A DNA stretch of 64,000 nucleotides from Photobacterium ganghwense. Its GTDB lineage: Bacteria; Pseudomonadota; Gammaproteobacteria; Enterobacterales; Vibrionaceae. Below, in pieces: positions 44,319 to 52,351 of this stretch. The translations under genes were made by a program, and so were the position numbers. The notes below the pieces were generated by a model. The model had not been told where the DNA came from. It did no database searches and saw only the letters and a list, made by a program, of their open reading frames with translations. Where the stretch lies: positions 646,939 through 710,938 of the forward strand of contig NZ_PYMI01000004.1 in the NCBI RefSeq assembly GCF_003025595.1, in the 5' to 3' direction. How positions within the stretch are numbered: the stretch's first letter is position 1; each line of letters begins with the position of its first letter.

Positions 44319-45320
44319 ATGCGTGAAGGAACGTTTTTTTGTATTGATGCACATACTTGCGGGAATCCGGTTCGCTTGGTGGCCGGTGGCTATCCGAGCC
44401 TGAACGGGAAAACAATGAGTGAGAAGCGGCAGGATTTTCTGGAACACCATGACTGGATTCGCCGCGCCCTGATGTTTGAACCACGCGGCCACTCAATGAT
44501 GTCCGGCTCGATTCTCTACCCACCGTGCAGCGACAATGCGGATGCGTCAGTCCTGTTCATTGAAACCAGCGGTTGCCTGCCAATGTGCGGACATGGCACG
44601 ATCGGCACGGTCACCAGCGCGATCGAGCATGGCGTTATCCAACCCAAAAATCCGGGCACCTTGATCCTTGATGTACCGGCAGGACAAATCCGGATTGAGT
44701 ACCAACAAAACGGCAATAAGGTTGAGAAAGTGCGGATCTTCAATATCGCAAGCTACCTCGCCCACCGTGATGTGGTGATCGAGGTCGAAGGTCTGGGTGA
44801 GCTGACGGTGGATGTTTCCTACGGCGGCAATTACTACACAATTATTGAACCGCAGAAAAACTTCCCTGGCCTGGAGCATTTCACTGCCGATCAGGTTCTG
44901 CACTACTCCCCCAAAGTGCGGGATGCCATTAATCAGGTTGTAGACTGTGTGCATCCGGATGACCCGACGGTGCGCGGTGCCAGCCATGTGCTGTGGACGG
45001 GGACGCCAACCCAGCCGGGTGCCCATGCCCGTAACGCAGTGTTCTACGGTGATCGCGCGATTGACCGTTCCCCTTGCGGTACCGGTACCAGTGCCCGTAT
45101 GGCTCAATGGGTTGCCCGTGGCCGCCTGGGTGTCGGCGATGATTTCGTGCATGAGAGCATCATTGGCAGCCTGTTTGAGGGTCGTGTAGAATCCCTGACA
45201 AAGGTAGGGGATTACGATGCCATCATGCCAAGTATTCAGGGCTGGGCTAGAGTAACCGGCCATAACACGATCTGGGTCGACAGCGAAGATCCCTATGCGT
45301 ATGGCTTTGAAGTAAAGTAA
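44319..45320 (+). CDS. 4-hydroxyproline 2-epimerase
   Basis: 333 residues of the proline racemase family. Both catalytic Cys are present: in MCGHGTIG (near residue 90) and in SPCGTGTSARMA (near residue 250). Having two Cys distinguishes it from trans-3-hydroxyproline dehydratases, which have Thr in the second site. It epimerises trans-4-hydroxy-L-proline to cis-4-hydroxy-D-proline, the first step of the pathway. AAGGAGAT precedes the ATG. Followed by a hairpin and the GntR gene. Confidence 0.93.
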   Translation: MREGTFFCIDAHTCGNPVRLVAGGYPSLNGKTMSEKRQDFLEHHDWIRRALMFEPRGHSMMSGSILYPPCSDNADASVLFIETSGCLPMCGHGTIGTVTSAIEHGVIQPKNPGTLILDVPAGQIRIEYQQNGNKVEKVRIFNIASYLAHRDVVIEVEGLGELTVDVSYGGNYYTIIEPQKNFPGLEHFTADQVLHYSPKVRDAINQVVDCVHPDDPTVRGASHVLWTGTPTQPGAHARNAVFYGDRAIDRSPCGTGTSARMAQWVARGRLGVGDDFVHESIIGSLFEGRVESLTKVGDYDAIMPSIQGWARVTGHNTIWVDSEDPYAYGFEVK

Positions 45321-45326
45321 AATAAA

Positions 45327-45352
45327 ACCGGCCGCTGTCATGGCGGCCGGTC
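45327..45352 (+). repeat. GC-rich intercistronic hairpin between epimerase and GntR genes
   Basis: ACCGGCCG pairs with CGGCCGGT around a 9-nt loop, 7 bp after the epimerase stop and without a T-run; it may moderate transcription into the regulator gene. Confidence 0.6.
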
Positions 45353-45376
45353 TGAATAATGATAAAAGGAGTTACC

Positions 45377-46027
45377 TTGCAGCCCAAAACACGTACCCAA
45401 TATGTTGCTGATGCGATCCGAGGCAAGATCCTGCGGGGTGAAATCAAAGGGGGCGATCCCCTGCGTCAGGACGCACTGGCAAAAGAATTTGATGTAAGCC
45501 GTATTCCTGTACGTGAAGCCCTGCTTACCCTGGAATCTGAAGGTCTTCTTGAGTTTCGTGCCCACAAAGGCGCTTTTGCGACTGAGCTGTCAGCAGACAA
45601 GATTCGTGAACTGTTTGAACTGCGGGTGCTGCTGGAATGCCACATGCTGGCGCATGCGATCCCACTGATGACAGATGCAGATCTCGATGCCGCTGAAGCG
45701 ATCTTGCAAGAATATGAAGAAATCTTAAATACCGGCAGCCGTGTTGATCACTGGAGCAACTACAACTTTGCTTTCCATAAAGCCCTGTACACCCCGGCAA
45801 ACCGCCCGGAAACCTTGCAGCTGATTACTCAGCTTAATACCCAATCGGATCGCTATATCCGCATCCAGCTACTGCACACCGCCGGGGTGGCCAAAGCAGA
45901 ATCAGAGCACCGCGAACTACTGACTCTGTGCCGCGAGCGCAACATTGCTGCCGCCTGCGATTTGCTAAAGCGTCACATTGATGTGTCTGCCGAAGACATC
46001 ATCGGCCTGCTGTCCAAGCAAAAATAA
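45377..46027 (+). CDS. GntR-family (FadR/FCD) regulator of the hydroxyproline cluster
   Basis: About 216 residues: an N-terminal winged HTH (LAKEFDVSRIPVREALLTLE) and a C-terminal FCD all-alpha domain with metal-binding type His/Asp positions (NFAFHKALY, ESEHRELL). TTG at 45377 is preferred as start because GGAG at 45368-45371 is five bases upstream; an ATG at 45359 lacks a ribosome site. It probably represses or activates the divergent operon through the palindrome at 44173, with a hydroxyproline-derived ligand. A terminator follows at 46036. Confidence 0.9.
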   Translation: MQPKTRTQYVADAIRGKILRGEIKGGDPLRQDALAKEFDVSRIPVREALLTLESEGLLEFRAHKGAFATELSADKIRELFELRVLLECHMLAHAIPLMTDADLDAAEAILQEYEEILNTGSRVDHWSNYNFAFHKALYTPANRPETLQLITQLNTQSDRYIRIQLLHTAGVAKAESEHRELLTLCRERNIAAACDLLKRHIDVSAEDIIGLLSKQK

Positions 46028-46035
46028 ACAATAAC

Positions 46036-46058
46036 AAAGCCAGCAGATTTGCTGGCTT
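46036..46058 (+). terminator. Terminator after the GntR gene
   Basis: AAAGCCAGCA and TTGCTGGCTT form a strong stem with a very short loop. Confidence 0.75.
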
Positions 46059-46140
46059 CATTACCTGATTCACACCGCGCGCATTTCGTTGTCTGCCACC
46101 TTAACAACACCCATTCGTGACAGACTCACCGCACGCGGGT

Positions 46141-46770
46141 TCAGGCTGACAATGCTTGTGTCAGATACTGCTGCCAGTCTGCCGGACGCCGATAAAATTG
46201 GTTCAGCGGCAGCTTTTTCCAACGGCCGTGTTCACGTTCAATCATCAGAGTCGGGAATCCACCTACCTGGTGTGTCTGCATCAAGGAATGGCTCTGGCTG
46301 ATCGCGGAATTTAGGGCCTGATCGGGTCTGGCCATCTGCTGTAACCAACTGTCAGAGGGTGCCCCCATCGCAACGGCAATGGCCAGCAACGTTTCCAGTT
46401 CATTCACATTGCGACCCTGCTGATAATGGGCGCTCTGAATCGCTTTCAGCATCGCAAATGTGTCCAGTCCCATGTCTTTTGCCACCAGCAACGCTCGGGT
46501 CGGTAAGTAGGAATCCAGCACGACCGGCTCAGCACTTTGCAGACGATTTAAATAACGGTCACCAAAAACCTGCCCGGTTTCCTGCCCAATACGCTGATCG
46601 CTCTGAATAATATGCTGGCGCATGCCGGTTTCTAACAGCCGGTTGTCGAGCATGCCACCGGGATGGTAGTGCAGTTCAATGCCCGGATGCGCTGCCACTA
46701 CCTCCATCAGTGGCGTGGCGCCGTAACACCAGCCGCACATAGGGTCATAAAAATAATGTGCCTTTACCAT
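46141..46770 (-). CDS. DsbA-family (FrnE-like) thiol oxidoreductase
   Basis: 209 residues, thioredoxin fold with helical insertion. Active site CGWC in FYDPMCGWCYG (residues 12-15), the pattern of FrnE-like DsbA relatives, and cis-Pro in VGGFPTLMI. No signal peptide, so probably cytoplasmic, unlike DsbA. Its start overlaps the 3' end of the MBL-fold gene by 7 bp, indicating co-translation. Role may be disulfide or glutathione-conjugate chemistry; not specified by sequence. Confidence 0.88.
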   Translation of the reverse strand: MVKAHYFYDPMCGWCYGATPLMEVVAAHPGIELHYHPGGMLDNRLLETGMRQHIIQSDQRIGQETGQVFGDRYLNRLQSAEPVVLDSYLPTRALLVAKDMGLDTFAMLKAIQSAHYQQGRNVNELETLLAIAVAMGAPSDSWLQQMARPDQALNSAISQSHSLMQTHQVGGFPTLMIEREHGRWKKLPLNQFYRRPADWQQYLTQALSA

Positions 46771-47630
46771 TTCATCTCTCCCATGTGCACTTTGGCACCA
46801 ATGCTCAGTGCCATCGGCAGCGCGGCATCCGGATACTGTGCTGTCATTTTACTGATCAGCGCGTCGCTGTTTTTACTTGCCTGTTTTTCCGCTTTAAAAG
46901 CTTGTAGGTAACGCAGAGAAAAACCAATAGTATCGGCATTTAGCTTGGTGCCGGCTTTCATGTGACCCGGAATCACGATGTCCGGTTGCAGCGCCTGAAT
47001 ATCTTGTAGCTGCTCAGCCCAGGCACGTTGCATGGCATCGGTCTGTGCATCAGCCATCCACAGGTGAACGTTGCCATAAACGGCCACATTGCCTAACACT
47101 GCCTTGCTGGATGGAATCCACAGGTATGGACGGTGGTCCAGTTCACCTTTCTGGCTGTGAATTTCCACTTTGTAGCCGTCTACCGTCAAGGTATTACCGG
47201 TAAACGCCGTCAGCGTCACCGGATGAACTGGCGCATTGGCTCCCATCTTCGGTCCCCAGTAAGTCAGCTTACCGGCCAGGTTTTCTTCAATCGCTTTTTT
47301 CACGCCCGGCGTGGTCAGGATTTTCGCTTCCGGAAACAGTTCATGGAGCACTTCAGCTCCGAAGTAATAATCCGGATCAGCCTGACTGATAAAAATCGTT
47401 TTCAGCTCTTTACCGGAATCCAGCACCTTGGCGGCAATACGCATTGCATCGGCTTTGGTAAACCCAGTGTCCACCACCATGGCTTCGTGCTCACCATAAA
47501 CCAGGGTTGAGTTCACATGGAAACTGTTGCCATCTGCGTTATACACGTCCAGCGTCAGTGGCGTGCTGGCATTCGCTGTAGAAGAAACCGCCAGTAGCAG
47601 TGAGGTAGCAAGTAGAGTGGGCTTGATCAT
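46764..47630 (-). CDS. Secreted MBL-fold protein with altered metal motif
   Basis: 288 residues from ATG 47630 with GGAGAC upstream. Signal peptide (about 1-21, STANAS), then a metallo-beta-lactamase fold. The HxHxDH motif is replaced by QADPDYYFG, losing the first two His, while the downstream DIVIPGHMK retains one His. The pattern looks like a recognisable subfamily rather than decay. Metal content and reaction are uncertain. It forms a two-gene operon with the FrnE-like gene and diverges from a LysR gene at 47774. Confidence 0.85.
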   Translation of the reverse strand: MIKPTLLATSLLLAVSSTANASTPLTLDVYNADGNSFHVNSTLVYGEHEAMVVDTGFTKADAMRIAAKVLDSGKELKTIFISQADPDYYFGAEVLHELFPEAKILTTPGVKKAIEENLAGKLTYWGPKMGANAPVHPVTLTAFTGNTLTVDGYKVEIHSQKGELDHRPYLWIPSSKAVLGNVAVYGNVHLWMADAQTDAMQRAWAEQLQDIQALQPDIVIPGHMKAGTKLNADTIGFSLRYLQAFKAEKQASKNSDALISKMTAQYPDAALPMALSIGAKVHMGEMKW

Positions 47631-47773
47631 GTCTGTCTCCGAAAAAGTCTGTCGATTGTTATTCGATAAAGGATGAAGATTGTCTTTAAGGTACGAAGGA
47701 GATAATAGAGATTTGATCTGTTCGGAAAAACGCCCAATAATGAGCATGATTATTTCATAAAACGAGCAAATAA

Positions 47774-48661
47774 ATGGACCGACTCACCGCCGCCAAAGTA
47801 TTTGTCGACGTGGCTTATTCCGGCAGTTTTACCGCGACCGCTGACCGGCTGGAGATGTCACGTCCCATGGTGACGCGTTATATCGAAACCATGGAAGACT
47901 GGCTGCAGACCCGCTTGCTGCACCGTACAACCCGTAAGATTTCGCTCACGACCGCCGGGGAGCGCTGCCTGGCAGAGGTCGAGCAGTGGTTACAGGCTGC
48001 CGAGTCACTGACGTTCGTTTCCCGCGACGCTGGTGCACTGAGCGGGAAAATCCGGCTGGCAGCGAGTATGTCATTCAGCCATTCCCAGCTTATTCCGGCC
48101 ATTACCGGCTTTATGGCCGAGCACCCGAAAGTGGAAATTGACATCGATTTGCAGGACACCACCTCGGATCTGATTGCCGAGCGGATCGATCTGGCGATTC
48201 GAATTGCGGCCAACCCCGATCCGTCACTCATTGGCAAACCCATTGGCCGTTGTGCGTCAGTACTGGTTGCCTCTCCCGCTTATCTGGCGGCTTCACCAGC
48301 AGTGGTCAGCCCGGAAGATCTCGCCCAACAGCGTTGCCTCGGCTATAAAAACTTTGAGCAGCATGTCTGGCATCTGAAGCGCGGCGATGAACATACTTCA
48401 GTAAATGTGCAGTGTCAGTTAACGGCCAATGAAGCGACGACCCTGCTGGAAGCCGCTCGGCACGGTGCAGGCATTGCCATGCAACCGACTTATCTGGCTA
48501 ACAGTCTGATTCAACAAGGTCACCTGACAGCTGTGTTGCCCGAGTGGCAACCAAACGACATGGCCATCTATGCCTTGTACCCGTCCAGAAAACACCTGTC
48601 CCCCACAGTCCGTGCGTTGATTGATTATCTGGACGCCTATTTTCAGGTAAGTCGGTGGTAG
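47774..48661 (+). CDS. LysR-family transcriptional regulator
   Basis: 295 residues: N-terminal HTH (SGSFTATADRLEMSRPMVTRY) and a substrate-binding domain, of the subgroup often active on divergent detoxification genes. It lies 143 bp from the start of the leftward MBL/FrnE operon, its likely target. The ribosome site is weak (ACGAGC). A 7-bp repeat array follows its stop. Confidence 0.92.
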   Translation: MDRLTAAKVFVDVAYSGSFTATADRLEMSRPMVTRYIETMEDWLQTRLLHRTTRKISLTTAGERCLAEVEQWLQAAESLTFVSRDAGALSGKIRLAASMSFSHSQLIPAITGFMAEHPKVEIDIDLQDTTSDLIAERIDLAIRIAANPDPSLIGKPIGRCASVLVASPAYLAASPAVVSPEDLAQQRCLGYKNFEQHVWHLKRGDEHTSVNVQCQLTANEATTLLEAARHGAGIAMQPTYLANSLIQQGHLTAVLPEWQPNDMAIYALYPSRKHLSPTVRALIDYLDAYFQVSRW

Positions 48662-48691
48662 AACATTTCGTTCATCATGAGGAGCCAGGAA

Positions 48692-48730
48692 CCTGTAGCC
48701 TGTAGCCTGTAGCCTGTAGCCTGTAGCCTG
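48692..48730. repeat. Heptamer tandem repeat (CCTGTAG), 5.6 units
   Basis: Five exact CCTGTAG units and a partial, 30 bp after the LysR stop codon. The rest of the gap to 48996 contains no gene. Confidence 0.95.
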
Positions 48731-48996
48731 GCGTCTGTAGACTTACTTGGGCATTATCAACACGTCACTGAGCAGAACAACAAGACACAGAGCACGCAAA
48801 GCAGCCCGTCGCGCATGAAGATGTGTTGATACAAGCATTATTAGCAGAAAGATTGGGCGGTGAGTGCCGCAGATTCGGCGGGCTGTGTGTCTGTAAACAT
48901 CATTTTCAGCACATCATCGCTTATTGCCGACGGGTGCTATGATTTTCATTTTGCATATGAAATATTCCTTTGATTAGCAACGTTAAAGGAATAACC

Positions 48997-49935
48997 ATGT
49001 TAGACAGAATTACCCAACTCTTTCCGGTCTGGGCCGTCGCGTTTTCAGCGCTGGCTTTCTTTCAGCCAACCTTGTTTGTTGATCTGAAAAGTCAGATCGT
49101 CCCGCTACTTACCATCATTATGCTGGCCATGGGGGTCACACTGGCACCCCGTGATTTTGCCAATGTCGTGAAGAAAAAAGCCGCCGTTGGTATTGGTGTT
49201 GTGTTGCAGTTTGTCATCATGCCGCTGGCAGCACTGCTGATCAGTTACTTGCTGGATCTGAGCACAGAATTGACCGTTGGTATGGTGCTGGTAGGCAGCG
49301 TTGCCGGCGGCACCGCGTCAAACGTTATGGCATTTCTGGCCAAAGGGGATGTGGCTCTGTCCATTTCCATGACAGCATTATCGACACTCATTGGCGTGGT
49401 ACTGACTCCACTTCTGGTCGCGCTGCTGGTCGGCCAGACGGTCGACGTACCTGTAGGTGCCATGCTGCTGAGTCTGGTAAAAATCGTGCTGTTACCGGTT
49501 GCCATCGGGCTACTGATCAACACGCTCGCCCGCAAACAGGTCGAAAAAATTCACGCCGTCCTGCCGCTGATTTCCATGGTCGCGATTGTGCTGATTATCG
49601 CTACTGTGGTCGCACTGAATGCCGATAACCTGAGTAAAATTGGGCCGTTAGCCGCTGTTGCAGTTGTTTTACACAACAGTATTGGCCTCATTGCCGGTTA
49701 CCTCTGCTGCCGTCTGATGCGTTTTGACCGGGCGGTATGTCGCACCGTCGCACTGGAAGTCGGACTACAGAACTCCGGCCTCGCCACTGCACTGGCAATG
49801 AAGTTCTTCACACCGGCTTCTGCAGTACCCGGAACGATTTTCTCTGTCTGGCACAATATCTCAGGCTCTTTGCTGGCTGGATACTGGGCAAAGCGTCAGG
49901 ATACCCCGGAGAAACCGGCCCGCTCAGCGGCATAA
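48997..49935 (+). CDS. Bile acid:sodium symporter family (BASS) transporter
   Basis: 312 residues with about ten membrane helices and BASS motifs such as GSVAGGTASNVMAFLAKGDVALS and EVGLQNSGLATALA near the C-terminus. ATG at 48997 (AAAGGA upstream) is preferred over a TTG 27 bp earlier. Bacterial members import organic anions such as pantoate or keto acids. Substrate unknown. Monocistronic with a strong terminator. Confidence 0.9.
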   Translation: MLDRITQLFPVWAVAFSALAFFQPTLFVDLKSQIVPLLTIIMLAMGVTLAPRDFANVVKKKAAVGIGVVLQFVIMPLAALLISYLLDLSTELTVGMVLVGSVAGGTASNVMAFLAKGDVALSISMTALSTLIGVVLTPLLVALLVGQTVDVPVGAMLLSLVKIVLLPVAIGLLINTLARKQVEKIHAVLPLISMVAIVLIIATVVALNADNLSKIGPLAAVAVVLHNSIGLIAGYLCCRLMRFDRAVCRTVALEVGLQNSGLATALAMKFFTPASAVPGTIFSVWHNISGSLLAGYWAKRQDTPEKPARSAA

Positions 49936-49986
49936 TAGTAAGCACGCCATTCAGCCAGCTTCCGGAAGTCACTCGCTGAAAGCAGA

Positions 49987-50026
49987 AAAACAGGGAACGC
50001 AAATTGCGTTCCCTGTTTGCTTTTTT
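49987..50026 (+). terminator. Strong intrinsic terminator after the BASS gene
   Basis: A perfect dyad of 15 bp per arm (AAACAGGGAACGCAA and its complement) at 49988-50018 followed by GC and six T. Confidence 0.92.
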
Positions 50027-50120
50027 GTTGGTCGCCCTATCCTCTCACGAACTGACCAGTGCGGGTCAGCGCCCACTTACCGCAGGCGGACTGCTCGCGT
50101 TCAGCTCTATGATCTAATCT

Positions 50121-50201
50121 AAGCTCTAAGCTCTAAGCTCTAAGCTCTAAGCTCTAAGCATTAAGCATTAAGCATTAAGCATTAAGCATTAAGCATTAAG
50201 C
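50121..50201. repeat. Composite heptamer array: 5 x AAGCTCT then 6 x AAGCATT
   Basis: Two families of 7-bp units sharing AAGC run together for 81 bp. The right end enters the SDR gene, and the stop codon of that gene (50189-50191 on the minus strand) is part of the repeat. Confidence 0.95.
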
Positions 50202-50950
50202 GGGTATTTGAAGTTAGCGAACCCGTCATCGGCAAACACTGTGGTGCCATTGATACAATTAGCCGCATCAGAAGCCAGAAAGGCAAAAACGTCAGCAATT
50301 TCTTCAGGTTGAGTGAATTCGTCGCGCATCTGTTCTTTGCGGATATGTTCCCACAGACCAAACTCTTTGTACTGACGTAACATTGGTGTATCCACTCGAC
50401 CCGGCGCGACCGCAACAACCCGGATACCGTGGGGAGCCAGCTCCAGCGCCGCACATTTTGTCATCATATCAACGGCGGCTTTACTGACGTTGTAGGTGAA
50501 CGTCATTTCCGCCGCCATAGTGCCATACACTGATGAGGTATTCAGAATGACGCCTCGCTTCGATAACGCAGTAAATTTGCGCCCGCCAGCAAGGATCCCG
50601 TGATAAACCCCTTTCTGATTCACCTGGGTGATCAAATCAAAATCTTTTTCCGGATCATGTTCCAACAGATTTTTTGCCATCCCGATACCGGCGTTATTGA
50701 CCACCACATCCAGAGTGCCAAATTCGGCAACGGCAAAGTCCAGCATGGCTTCGACTTGTTGATAGTCCGTCACATCGGCGGCGAACCCTCTCACTGCCGC
50801 ACCAAAATCACCGGCAACCTGATTGACCTTTTCCTGATCCATATCGACCAACACCACGTTGGCACCTTGCGCCACAAACTTTTGTACGATGGTGTAGCCA
50901 ATACCGCCACAAGCGCCAGTAACGACCGCGACTTTTTCCTTCAAACTCAT
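50189..50950 (-). CDS. Short-chain dehydrogenase/reductase (SDR)
   Basis: 253 residues from ATG 50950 with AAAGGAC upstream. Classical SDR motifs: TGACGGIGYT (cofactor loop), NNAGIG, Ser in LNTSSVYG and the catalytic YNVSK. Acidic Asp after beta-2 (LVDMDQEK) suggests NAD preference. Substrate unknown, probably an alcohol or sugar. The C-terminal NA and the stop lie in a 7-bp tandem array. Confidence 0.9.
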   Translation of the reverse strand: MSLKEKVAVVTGACGGIGYTIVQKFVAQGANVVLVDMDQEKVNQVAGDFGAAVRGFAADVTDYQQVEAMLDFAVAEFGTLDVVVNNAGIGMAKNLLEHDPEKDFDLITQVNQKGVYHGILAGGRKFTALSKRGVILNTSSVYGTMAAEMTFTYNVSKAAVDMMTKCAALELAPHGIRVVAVAPGRVDTPMLRQYKEFGLWEHIRKEQMRDEFTQPEEIADVFAFLASDAANCINGTTVFADDGFANFKYPLNA

Positions 50951-51128
50951 AATGATGTCCTTTCTATGTTCACGTCGGATGAATAGCTGCAACAATGTAA
51001 TTTATTTGTTTTCACATTGTTAATACTCACCATAGAAAGCTGAACTTGCGCTGAACAGAAAAATATAAACAGGCGTTTAATTTATTGGCTGACAGCTAAA
51101 TTACTCGCCAGATTTATCGGCAGGATGG

Positions 51129-51677
51129 CTATGTCAATACACTGACGCATTGCAGTTTGTTTTGCAAAGTAGCAAGCATTGTTTGAAGTAATAACTCGGT
51201 ATCCGACTCCGGTTCATTGAGCCCCATAATCAGAGTCATGAAATACAGCTCCATCATGACCTGAGCCCGGGTCTCATCATAACCCTCTTGTGTTTCAAAC
51301 AGTCGTTGTTTGAATTCCTCAATTTGCGGATTGAGCTGCTCTTGATGCCAGATCACTTCTTTGAAAATTTCTCGGCTGAACTCACGATGACGGAGATAGT
51401 AGCCATAAAGGTAGCGGGCATAATGGAGTAATCGCTCTCCCGGTAAGTGTTGTTCGTCGCTGGCGGCAGCCTCGGCGATCACCATGTCGACCTGCCGTTC
51501 AACCCCGGCTTTAAGCAGGTCGAACTTGGTCGGAAAATGGGAAAACACAGTTCCGGCCGCCACACCAGCGGAGGAGGCAATTTGCCGGGTTGTTGTCTCG
51601 GCATAACTTTGCTGTTCAAACAGTTGCCAGGCTTGGGACAAAATTTTATCGCGGGTTTGCTGTTTTTTCGTCGTCAC
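51129..51677 (-). CDS. TetR-family transcriptional regulator
   Basis: 182 residues. HTH at about residues 28-50 (TTRQIASSAGVAAGTVFSHF) and a divergent helical ligand domain. It faces away from a small membrane protein gene at 52065 across a gap holding two perfect palindromes, its probable operators. Ligand unknown. Confidence 0.9.
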   Translation of the reverse strand: MTTKKQQTRDKILSQAWQLFEQQSYAETTTRQIASSAGVAAGTVFSHFPTKFDLLKAGVERQVDMVIAEAAASDEQHLPGERLLHYARYLYGYYLRHREFSREIFKEVIWHQEQLNPQIEEFKQRLFETQEGYDETRAQVMMELYFMTLIMGLNEPESDTELLLQTMLATLQNKLQCVSVLT

Positions 51678-51850
51678 GGTCAGATCCTCTGCTTTGCCAT
51701 TATTGTACCTGATGACAGGCAGGACGAAACCCCGTCTGGTTCAAGCCTTGTCCCCTCTCATTTCATGAACTTACTCCTGATCAGTCACGACCATGCGGCC
51801 AGTATCCATAATTGCTCACAGACCTGTGCAACCCAATCGCTATTAACGCA

Positions 51851-51904
51851 TAAACAGTTATCACCCCATAAACAGTTATCACCCCGTAAACGGTTATCCC
51901 CCCA
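51851..51904. repeat. Three 18-bp tandem repeats
   Basis: Units of the form TAAACAGTTATCACCCCA, the third with several changes, in the TetR control region, upstream of the operators. They may matter for regulation or be neutral slippage products. Confidence 0.9.
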
Positions 51905-51972
51905 TAACATCTCGTTCCTCACAGAGATCACGCATGTCATAAACCTAACACACCTCACAGATGGCCCATTGA

Positions 51973-51992
51973 AAAATGAGCGTGCTCATTTT
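51973..51992. promoter_or_regulatory. Palindromic operator 1 (TetR type)
   Basis: AAAATGAGCGTGCTCATTTT has perfect 9-bp arms around GT, 24 bp (centre to centre) from a second site of the same core. It is probably bound by the TetR protein at 51129-51677. Confidence 0.8.
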
Positions 51993-51996
51993 ATAT

Positions 51997-52016
51997 TAAT
52001 TGAGCGCGCTCAATTA
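51997..52016. promoter_or_regulatory. Palindromic operator 2 (TetR type)
   Basis: A 20-bp perfect palindrome with core TTGAGCGCGCTCAA, sharing TGAGCG/CGCTCA with operator 1. It lies 48 bp before the start codon of the small membrane protein, about where the promoter should be. Confidence 0.8.
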
Positions 52017-52064
52017 TCAGTTAAAACCTGAACCTAAAAACTTACCTGCACCAGGAGAAAAAGC

Positions 52065-52295
52065 ATGATTAACCTGTTAATGAACATCCGTCAGCCACTC
52101 AAATACCTGCTGCTTGCTGTCGGGCGCTACACTATTTACCTTCCGTTTCAAATGCTGTTCAGCTATGTCGTCGGACCGATCCTTGCTGTGATTCTGATGG
52201 TGGGCGGGATAGCCGTGTTGATGTTGATTCTGGGATACGAAGACGGGATCAAGGTCTTTCGTCACGAGTGGCGCCAGTCAGGGGCGTTGATATAG
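52065..52295 (+). CDS. Small membrane protein controlled by a TetR-type site
   Basis: 76 residues with an excellent AGGAG before ATG 52065. Two hydrophobic segments (about 12-30 and 35-57; SYVVGPILAVILMVGGIAVLM) flank a short turn, with a charged C-terminal tail (YEDGIKVFRHEWRQ). Probably an inner-membrane protein with both ends inside. The family was not recognised. It appears to be the sole target of the divergent TetR regulator. Confidence 0.8.
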   Translation: MINLLMNIRQPLKYLLLAVGRYTIYLPFQMLFSYVVGPILAVILMVGGIAVLMLILGYEDGIKVFRHEWRQSGALI

Positions 52296-52351
52296 GGGGC
52301 AGGCACTACAGCCTGAGACCTCAGGAAAAACCAAGGTCTCAGGTTCGCTGT

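Noticed and set aside
46764..47630. Possible beta-lactamase resistance gene
   Set aside because: The fold is metallo-beta-lactamase-like but the metal motif is altered and nothing links it to antibiotic hydrolysis.
48692..50201. CRISPR array
   Set aside because: Repeats are 7 bp and directly adjacent, with no spacers and no cas genes nearby.
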